A DNA stretch of 12,062 nt from Trachelipus rathkii. Its lineage: Eukaryota > Arthropoda > Malacostraca > Isopoda > Trachelipodidae. Positions 5,976 to 12,062 of this stretch are shown here, in pieces (the first letter of the stretch is position 1; each line of letters starts with the position of its first letter). The position numbers were made by a program, and so were the translations under genes. The notes beneath the pieces were generated by a model, which ran no database searches, had not been told where the DNA came from, and was given only the letters and a program-made list of their open reading frames with translations. The stretch lies in the NCBI GenBank assembly GCA_015478945.1, contig JABUQX010014295.1:12501-24562 (forward strand), in the 5' to 3' direction.

Positions 5976-7010
5976 TGCGAGATTTGATAATAAATTTTAT
6001 AATAAAAAATTAAGATCAATTCTGGAAATGAAATGAGTTGAAGGTAATTCAAAACGGCTTGATATTCATATCCTAATGTTATATAAAAACATTCCAATTC
6101 GCTAGGATATAGTAAACTGTCCCATGATTGGATAAGAATAGTATTGCTTACTCAAGAACATCTGCCTTTGGTACGCCAGTATCGTATTCAGTTAACATTC
6201 TTACTATGTTGAAAATGACGATAAATATCACACTGCATTAAGATATTTGACATATTTTGAAAGATTACATAAAAAATAGCCGCTCTCAGCTTTCCTGTTA
6301 GATGTGATACCATTACTCAACGTATAGGAGCATTTTTGAACCATCTTCGAAGAAAAATGTGACGGTTAAAAAGAATGAAGGATGTAATAACTAGAGCTAG
6401 GAAAACGCTTTGGTTTGTGGAAATTATGCGTTCATAATATTATCGCACTTACTTAGATCCGTATAGAGGTAAGTATTTTTGTAACCATATAGAATCCAGT
6501 TAAATCGTCATTTGTTTGGCAGTTGAAACTTTATCGAGGAGTCTATTATGATCGCCACTACATTTAAAGGAAAAATAAAAAATATCTATATATCAGAACC
6601 AACACTGTCTTACAAGTAAACATAAGCAGATTCGTTAACATCACTCGAGCAACGCTCTCAAAACAACGCTGCAAAGATATAGAGGAGAGAGGATACCAAT
6701 TTTTCGACTCGTCGACTGGCTCGTTTTCCGTCAAGAGGCTAAATACTGACGTCGGTGGTGTAAAATTAATAGGAAGTTTTATTAGAATACATTTTTCCCT
6801 AGATTTTGTAATAAATAGAACAGGTTTGGAACTTTTAATGCTTTATGTAATCACTTCAAAGAAAATGAACTTATGTTTGCTAACATTTCTGTAAATCTGG
6901 TCCTAGACCTATTATTGTTCATCATTGTAAAGTCTTTCATGAATTCTGGAGTTGGGAAGTGAGGTTGGTGGGGTGATTTGAGTTGGGTCCCGTCCCGTTA
7001 ACCTGGTACC
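5976..7010. other. About 1 kb of unassigned AT-rich sequence
   Basis: The sequence is complex rather than tandemly repeated, with many stops in all frames. A 72-codon minus-strand frame (5879-6097) has no recognisable domain. GAGGTAAGTATTT near 6467 resembles a splice donor, but there is no exon to support it. I recognise no transposase, reverse transcriptase or RNA gene. It lies between the two CATCCGCAT patches and could be the interior of an unrecognised element. Confidence 0.4.
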
Positions 7011-7019
7011 ATTATATTT

Positions 7020-7320
7020 AATTAGTATTGTGGCTAAAGCTTGTATTATAATTATATGTATTGATATATTATATTCTATCTATTAGTTTACTATATTATT
7101 ATATATATAATATATATATATATATTCTTATTCCTCTTATCATTATATAATTTATATATATATATCTCCACTGATAATGTATTCAGTATATATATCAAAA
7201 TTATTATAAGTTTATATTATGATATATATATACTATTATACTATATACTATTCTCATTTATTATATCTATATATATTATAATATAGCTATCTATATATTA
7301 TTATATATATACTATATCTC
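7020..7320. repeat. AT-rich microsatellite-like block
   Basis: The block consists of irregular TATATA and ATTATTATA runs with occasional single C or G bases. No tandem unit longer than a few bases and no coding content are seen. Confidence 0.88.
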
Positions 7321-7323
7321 AAA

Positions 7324-7410
7324 CATTCCCGCATTCCGCGTGTACTGTTAAAATTAAATCCGCATAGCATCCGCATCAGATCCGCATCTGCGGGATGCGG
7401 AAAATAGACA
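7324..7410. repeat. GC-rich CATCCGCAT patch, copy B, with hairpin
   Basis: ATCCGCAT recurs three to four times. TCCGCATC (7381-7388) pairs perfectly with GATGCGGA (7394-7401) around the loop TGCGG. TAGCATCCGCA at 7365-7375 matches copy A. The patch is embedded between two AT-rich blocks. Confidence 0.65.
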
Positions 7411-7419
7411 TGCTGCATA

Positions 7420-7715
7420 CTAATATATATATATATAATATATTATATTAATATATAATTATATATATTATATATATATATGATATATAATGTATAATTA
7501 TATATATATATATATAAATATTTATATATATTTATATATATATAGTATTATATATATAATTATTATAAATTATATATATATTTATATCGTATGTATATAT
7601 ATATAATATAATTATATTAATATATATAATATTATAATATATATATATAATATATAATATATATATATATAGTATAAATATATATATATTATATATATAT
7701 AATATATATATGTAC
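7420..7715. repeat. AT-rich microsatellite-like block
   Basis: Nearly all A and T, with TATATA runs and ATAATATATT variants. An 86-codon minus-strand frame across the block (7532-7792) is Ile/Tyr-rich and comes from composition alone. Confidence 0.92.
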
Positions 7716-7995
7716 AAATTAAGGGTTATAAAAAATAAACTTTTCCCCAAATTTAAAACACTCCATAATGTAGGTAGATTTTTTATGATCAAGAATATGA
7801 CAGATATTCTTAGGAGAAAAAATGTTTTTAGTAGTATATTTTAGATATTTTACAGGAAAAATAGTTTGTTTTTAATTGGAAATTATTTATTACCTTTTAT
7901 TTAATACGAATTGCAGTCTGAGGTAATAACCAAAATGTTTCTTTTCTTAATGCCTCCATTCAGTTGGCACGGCAGAGTGAACATTGAGCTTATAT
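7716..7995. other. Unassigned AT-rich segment
   Basis: About 280 bp of non-tandem sequence lies between two AT-rich blocks. A small perfect inverted repeat, AAGAATAT (7791-7798) and ATATTCTT (7804-7811) with loop GACAG, is present. No gene is recognised. Confidence 0.4.
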
Positions 7996-7997
7996 AG

Positions 7998-8244
7998 ATT
8001 ATATATATATTAGTATATATAATATATATTATTATATTATATATTATATTATTATAGTTACTATATATTATATATTATATATAATATATATATATATATA
8101 GTATTATATTATACCGTATATATATACTATAAATATACTATATATAATATCTATATATTATTATTAAGTATATTTATTATTTATATATTATTGTATATAT
8201 TATTATTATATAGTTATATAGTATATATATAATATATATAATAA

Positions 8245-8283
<39 letters not shown>

Positions 8284-8482
8284 GTTTACTAATATATATA
8301 TATACTAATAGTATATATGATAAATAAATATATATACTATTATATATACATATATATGATATTATTATTATATATAATAGTATATATATATATATATAAA
8401 ATAAATAACATAGTTTAAATATTTGTATTAATATATACTATATATATATTATACTTAATACTAATATATATATATATATATA
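7998..8482. repeat. AT-rich microsatellite-like block, about 480 bp
   Basis: TATATA runs mix with TATTATTAT and TAATAATATT variants. One short more complex piece lies around 8400-8430 (AAATAACATAGTTTAAATATTTG). This is the longest AT block in the window. Confidence 0.92.
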
Positions 8483-8510
8483 AGATGATATTAAAGTGGA
8501 AAATTTTAGT

Positions 8511-8608
8511 GCTGTATATTTCTTCCTTCTTTCCCTCCTCTTCTTCATTCCTTCTTCATCTTCTGTCTTTTTCTTCTTCTTCGTTCTCTCTCTTCTTCTC
8601 TTTAGAGC
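8511..8608. repeat. Pyrimidine-rich TTC/CTT tract
   Basis: About 100 bp of almost pure C and T contains TTCTTCTTC and CTCTCTC runs, with only scattered purines. It may be a degraded TTC microsatellite. It lies at the low-coordinate edge of the segment holding the probable LINE relic. Confidence 0.8.
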
Positions 8609-8609
8609 T

Positions 8610-9404
8610 CCAGAAGTAGATTATTACATCTGCATTGGGTCCAGCATGTTTCAGTTATCTTGTTTCTATGATTAAAAAATTTTTAATTCCCTGAAGAGCT
8701 TTCGATGCTCTGATATCCCATATTCCGGTTATTCTATGATTTCTTCATCTCTTTCTTGAAGGCGAGCTATTGCAGGCAAATCCCAATTCCCTTGCATGTT
8801 CTTCCTACTCTCTTTCAGTGTCCAACTCTCAAGAAAATAAATTATTTTTGTTCATTGAACGGAAACCCGATTTCTTTTTCTAATTACTCTTCATTTTTAT
8901 CTATTCTGCCTTGACTTCCCCGCATAGTTTTCAAAGGTTTATATTTCTGCCGTGAATCTTTCCTTATCAATCGTCAGCACTATCTGCTCGATATGTCCAA
9001 TCAGCGTCAGCACGTTAAAATCATCTCTTTAATGTAGCGGAAATATTGTTCCTTTAATGATTGGAAGGATCCACATAAACTCCACTAACTCTTTATCTTT
9101 CAGTAATTTTTCCGTGTTCAAGCTTTCATTTGTAGATTACATTTATCTATATATTTTTTAAAAAATTCGTGGCTCTGTAAATTGTCTCCATATCATATTG
9201 AAATCCTCTGAAGACATTAGAATGTTTGTGGTCCTTTCAAGCGTTCTTGTTCATTATTCTGGTATTCAGGATTTTCCGTTATTGTCTAACTTCCTCCCAT
9301 TTTTTCTATCATATCTACTCTGTAATATTTGTCCGCATTGGCCATTATCGTCTTTTTAATATCTCTTCTCCCTTTTCTGATAGGCAATATTATAAAAGTT
9401 ATAT
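8610..9404. other. Unassigned segment next to the LINE relic
   Basis: This complex sequence has many stops. It may continue the retrotransposon relic on the minus strand, because fragments such as TIDKERFTAEI and GNWDLPAIARLQERDEEII read like protein. I found no YADD/FADD box or other diagnostic motif, so it stays unassigned. A plus-strand 60-codon frame at 9226-9408 has no recognised domain. Confidence 0.35.
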
Positions 9405-9900
9405 ATGATATAATACGGGGCTAACAATAGGTCCCTGTTTAACTCCCGAATATCATGCGTTAAACCCCTTTCCTGAATGGGTCATATTCTGTCATCTGTA
9501 ATGTGCAGGGGTAATATATAGAGGCGCTTTTAAGCGACTATTCAATCAAGATCTGTCACCCAATACTTTCTTCTATACATGCATAGCATCATTTGGTATG
9601 AAAATAAGCCATCTGAGGTTTATGAAAAGCTATGTAGAGATCGTACTCAGCCTTTTTCCCATCAATTCTTATACAAATAAATTGTAAGCCTTAGTATTTT
9701 TCCCTAATCTGAGTTTTTTTTTTTATTTGGGTTCTGTCTCCCAATGATCCCTCTTGAGATTTGTCCTCCTATTATTTTCTCCTCATATATTTCTTAATGT
9801 TGTGGTATACGAGATTATTTATAAGTTTCTCCATTGTTCCTTGAATCTTTAAAGATCGCACTACGATGTTCTCCCTCATTCCTCTGTATTTCTGTTTATC
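9405..9900 (-). pseudogene. Probable decayed non-LTR (LINE) reverse transcriptase fragment
   Basis: On the minus strand, conceptual translation gives motifs in the order expected for a LINE reverse transcriptase. First comes KYRGM at 9891-9877, then MEKLINNLVYHNIKKYM. AEYDLYIAF follows at 9651-9625 with a nearby MAY in place of the usual KAYD-type box. Last is YSGVKQGPIVSPVLYHI at about 9452-9402, close to the family box G-[VL]-x-Q-G-x-x-x-S-P-x-L-[FY]. KYRGM and AEYDLYIAF share one frame 88 codons apart; the QG-SP box is in another. Several stops interrupt all parts. The catalytic YADD box, the endonuclease and the 3' end were not found. The catalytic box I Asp position is not clearly kept. 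LINE elements of this type copy RNA into DNA at a target nick; this copy is dead. The clade cannot be named by eye. Confidence 0.5.
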
Positions 9901-9934
9901 TCTTTTCTCTCTTTCTTATCTCTTTATAAGTATA

Positions 9935-10060
9935 TATAATTATATAGATTTAATATATATATATATATATATAATATATATTTATAGATATTTATATATT
10001 ATTATATAATCATAATATATATATATAATATAGTATTATATATATGTGTAGTATATATTT
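9935..10060. repeat. AT-rich microsatellite-like block
   Basis: TATATA runs with ATTATATAAT variants, similar to the blocks at 7998-8482 and 10917-11045. No coding content. Confidence 0.88.
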
Positions 10061-10915
10061 AGTATCAGGGGCGCATTGTGACGCTGGTTGCAATGTTGGT
10101 GCACCCACACTATAAATTTCCTATAGTGTAGCTTGTTTTTTTTATTTTATTCAGTAGTTTTTTATAGGATTAATATTTAATATAAGTTAATTGGATATTA
10201 TAGTATACCCTGCCAATGAGGGCCAAATTAATATGTAAATTACTATAATTTATATGATATATTTATAAACGTAATAGAGTTGCAATATTTTTTTGGCATT
10301 TTGATCAACACATAACGGGCGAGAGAAGTGTACATGCACAAATCGAGCGCGAGCGCTTTTATACCTATAATTGTGTTTGCGAGATCCACGCACCTTTATA
10401 ATTTTTTTTCATAGTTTCTTCACATTTCAGCAGAGTTTTGTATTTTTTTTATGATATTTTTGTTCCATTTGTTATGTTAAACCAGGTTTGGAATAATGTA
10501 AGTACTAGATTTATTGTTATGGTATAGTTTTAATTTATATATATAATCGGAGTTATGAGATAATTAATATATGTATGAATATATTTAAAGAGCCTAAATT
10601 ATGGAAGTACTTTATAAGATCAAAGGAGTGAGTTAGAATTTTAAAGAATAGATTATATTAAAAAAATAAAATTGGAGAATTTATGTTGGTAATGTAGATT
10701 TCATTTTCTTTTATGAGAAACGAATGGGGGCAAGACGCTTCAAGCATTAGTAATGCTCTATGGAAGGTTAATCAGCATTTGGTTTTTCAATAGAGTTATT
10801 AGCCGTTTCCTCTTCACATAAACAAAATTGGTGAGGAAACGACCTAGATGCTTTATATGCAGTAAGTAAAGAAATATTGAAATTTTATACTTATTAATAT
10901 GATGGTTTGACGTTT
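10061..10915. other. About 850 bp of unassigned AT-rich sequence
   Basis: The sequence is mostly non-repetitive with many stops. Visible structures are a small inverted repeat, ACACTATA (10107-10114) with TATAGTGT (10122-10129), and a second at 10804-10841. A slightly GC-richer patch, GAGCGCGAGCGC, lies near 10344. No gene or known transposon motif is recognised. Confidence 0.4.
10804..10841. repeat. Perfect 9-bp inverted repeat with 20-nt loop
   Basis: CGTTTCCTC (10804-10812) is the exact reverse complement of GAGGAAACG (10833-10841). The arms do not extend further in either direction. A stem of this size could arise by chance. Confidence 0.6.
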
Positions 10916-10916
10916 T

Positions 10917-11045
10917 AATATATAGTATACTTATATATTTATATATATATATAATACTTATATATATATATTATAATATACGTATATAAATATATTATAT
11001 ATATTTATAATATATTAATAACTTTATAATATATATTGATATATG
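10917..11045. repeat. AT-rich microsatellite-like block
   Basis: TATATA runs and TTATAATATA variants end abruptly at the start of the pyrimidine-rich region. The change in composition at about 11046 is sharp. Confidence 0.88.
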
Positions 11046-12062
11046 ATATATTTTCTCTATCTTCCTCTTCGCCCCGTCTTCTTCCTCCGCCTCTCTCCTC
11101 CGTGGTCCCTCGTCTCTCTGCCCCCTCCTCTCCTCTCCTCTCGCCTCTCTTGCTCTAATTTCTTCTCCCTATCTCTCTGCTCTGCTCCGCACTCGGTTGC
11201 CTGTCCCTACGCTGCCCGCCTCGCCTCTCTTCCGTCTCGTTCTCTTCTCCCGGATCTCCACGGCTCCGGTCCTTCGCCTCCGCGCCTCCTCCGCCCTCGC
11301 TCTCTTCTTCTCCATGTCCCGGTCGTGTCCTTTCATGCCCTCGTCCATCTTCTGTACTGGTCTCCGTTGGCTCCTCCGTCCATCTTTCACGGCCTCTCTC
11401 CTCGTTGCTCTCTCTCCTCGTCTCCATCCCTCCCGCGCGCTCCTCTCCTCCTATGGCTCCGCCTCCTCTCGTCTCAGTTGTGACCTCTTGTTCCGTCACG
11501 ATCCCTCCTCGCGTTCCATCCTCCGTGCCGCTCCTTCTCAATCTTCTATGTCACCTCCTCTTCCGTCGCTCTCCAGCTTCTCTCCATCTCCGTCATCCGG
11601 TCGCTCGGTCTCCACCCCGGTCTCCGGTCGTCCTCGTCATCTCTCCGCTATTCCGGTGCTTCTTCTCTCTCCCTCGCCCTCATCACTTCTTCCTTCCGCG
11701 TACTCGTCCCGTGTCTCTGCTCACTCGTCTCCTGCTCCCTCCGCTTCCGTCTCTCTCTCTCATCTCTCTCTCTCTCTCCTCCTCGTTCTCTCTCTCGTCT
11801 CCTCTCCTGCATCGTCTCTCTCTCTCTCTCTCGTCTCTCTCTCCTATTCTCTCTCCCCTCCCCCTCCCCGTCTACCCTCTCTCTCGTCATTCTCTCTTCA
11901 TCCCTATTCTCTCCTCTTCGTCGCTCCTCTCCCCCTCTCTTCCGCCACCTTCTCCTCCTCTCTCCTCCTTTCCCCCTGCTCTCCGCCTTTCTTCTCCCCC
12001 GTCCCACATCTCTCATCCGTCCTTCCTCTCACTTCTCGGTCCGTCTCTCCTCCTCCCTTCTG
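11046..12062. repeat. About 1 kb of extremely pyrimidine-rich (CT-rich) sequence
   Basis: From 11046 to the window edge the plus strand is dominated by C and T, with G mostly in isolated CG, TCG and CCG contexts and very few A bases. CTCTCTCT runs are concentrated at 11750-11880. No fixed tandem unit can be read through. Open frames on both strands (plus 11043-11483, Ser/Leu/Pro/Arg-rich; minus 11155-11541 and 11648-12016, Arg/Glu-rich) follow from this strand asymmetry and lack any domain, so they are not called as genes. It may be a degenerate CT satellite or badly resolved long-read sequence over a CT repeat. Confidence 0.75.

Noticed and set aside
6467..6479. GAGGTAAGTATTT as a splice donor of a real exon.
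   Set aside because: No open frame or acceptor site forms a credible exon next to it. Such strings occur by chance in AT-rich DNA.
11043..12016. Frames of 73-146 codons on both strands in the CT-rich region.
   Set aside because: Low A content on the plus strand removes most stop codons, so long open frames are expected. The residues are low-complexity (Ser/Leu/Pro or Arg/Glu) with no domain.

Overview
This window looks like non-coding, repeat-dominated DNA from an animal nuclear genome. I see no intact gene, no tRNA or rRNA, no bacterial-type operon and no CRISPR array. An arthropod, most likely a decapod crustacean, is suggested by a tract of the arthropod telomere pentamer TTAGG (5094-5152), a decayed mariner transposase, and very dense long microsatellites (TG, AT, AG, CT, CA). 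The taxon is an inference. Many repeat copies differ by one-base indels in homopolymers, so some of the apparent decay may be uncorrected long-read error.

Layout. 1-577: AT-rich DNA with GTGTAAGT-type degenerate repeats and two (TG)n tracts. 610-720: A-rich. 710-1269: a higher-order satellite of about 180-200 bp units, each made of 20-21 bp monomers followed by a tail that is their inverted complement. 1270-1850: AT-rich DNA, a small GC-rich island, and degenerate ATCAAAGATGA and GTGTAAGT repeats. 2005-2122: an 11-copy minisatellite of TTGGCACTCAC. 2190-3180: a composite minisatellite with two unit lengths (about 49 and 112 bp), then hairpins and GGGTTGCC and AAAAAGGTCAA repeats to about 3360. 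3407-3908: a mariner transposase relic running directly into an (AT)n tract (3909-4096).

4314-4858: four dinucleotide arrays ordered GA, AG, GA, then CT and CA. 5094-5152: interstitial TTAGG. 5231-5415: a 12-bp minisatellite. 5555-8480: alternating AT-rich microsatellite blocks and unassigned sequence, with two related GC-rich patches sharing TAGCATCCGCA. 8511-8608: a pyrimidine tract. About 9405-9900, minus strand: a probable decayed LINE reverse transcriptase. 9935-11045: AT-rich. 11046-12062: about 1 kb of extremely pyrimidine-rich sequence reaching the window edge.

No genes work together here. The two protein-coding relics are transposon remains, and the other open frames follow repeat periodicity or base composition. 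I found no convincing new biological system; the points of interest are satellite architecture and possible fold-back structure.
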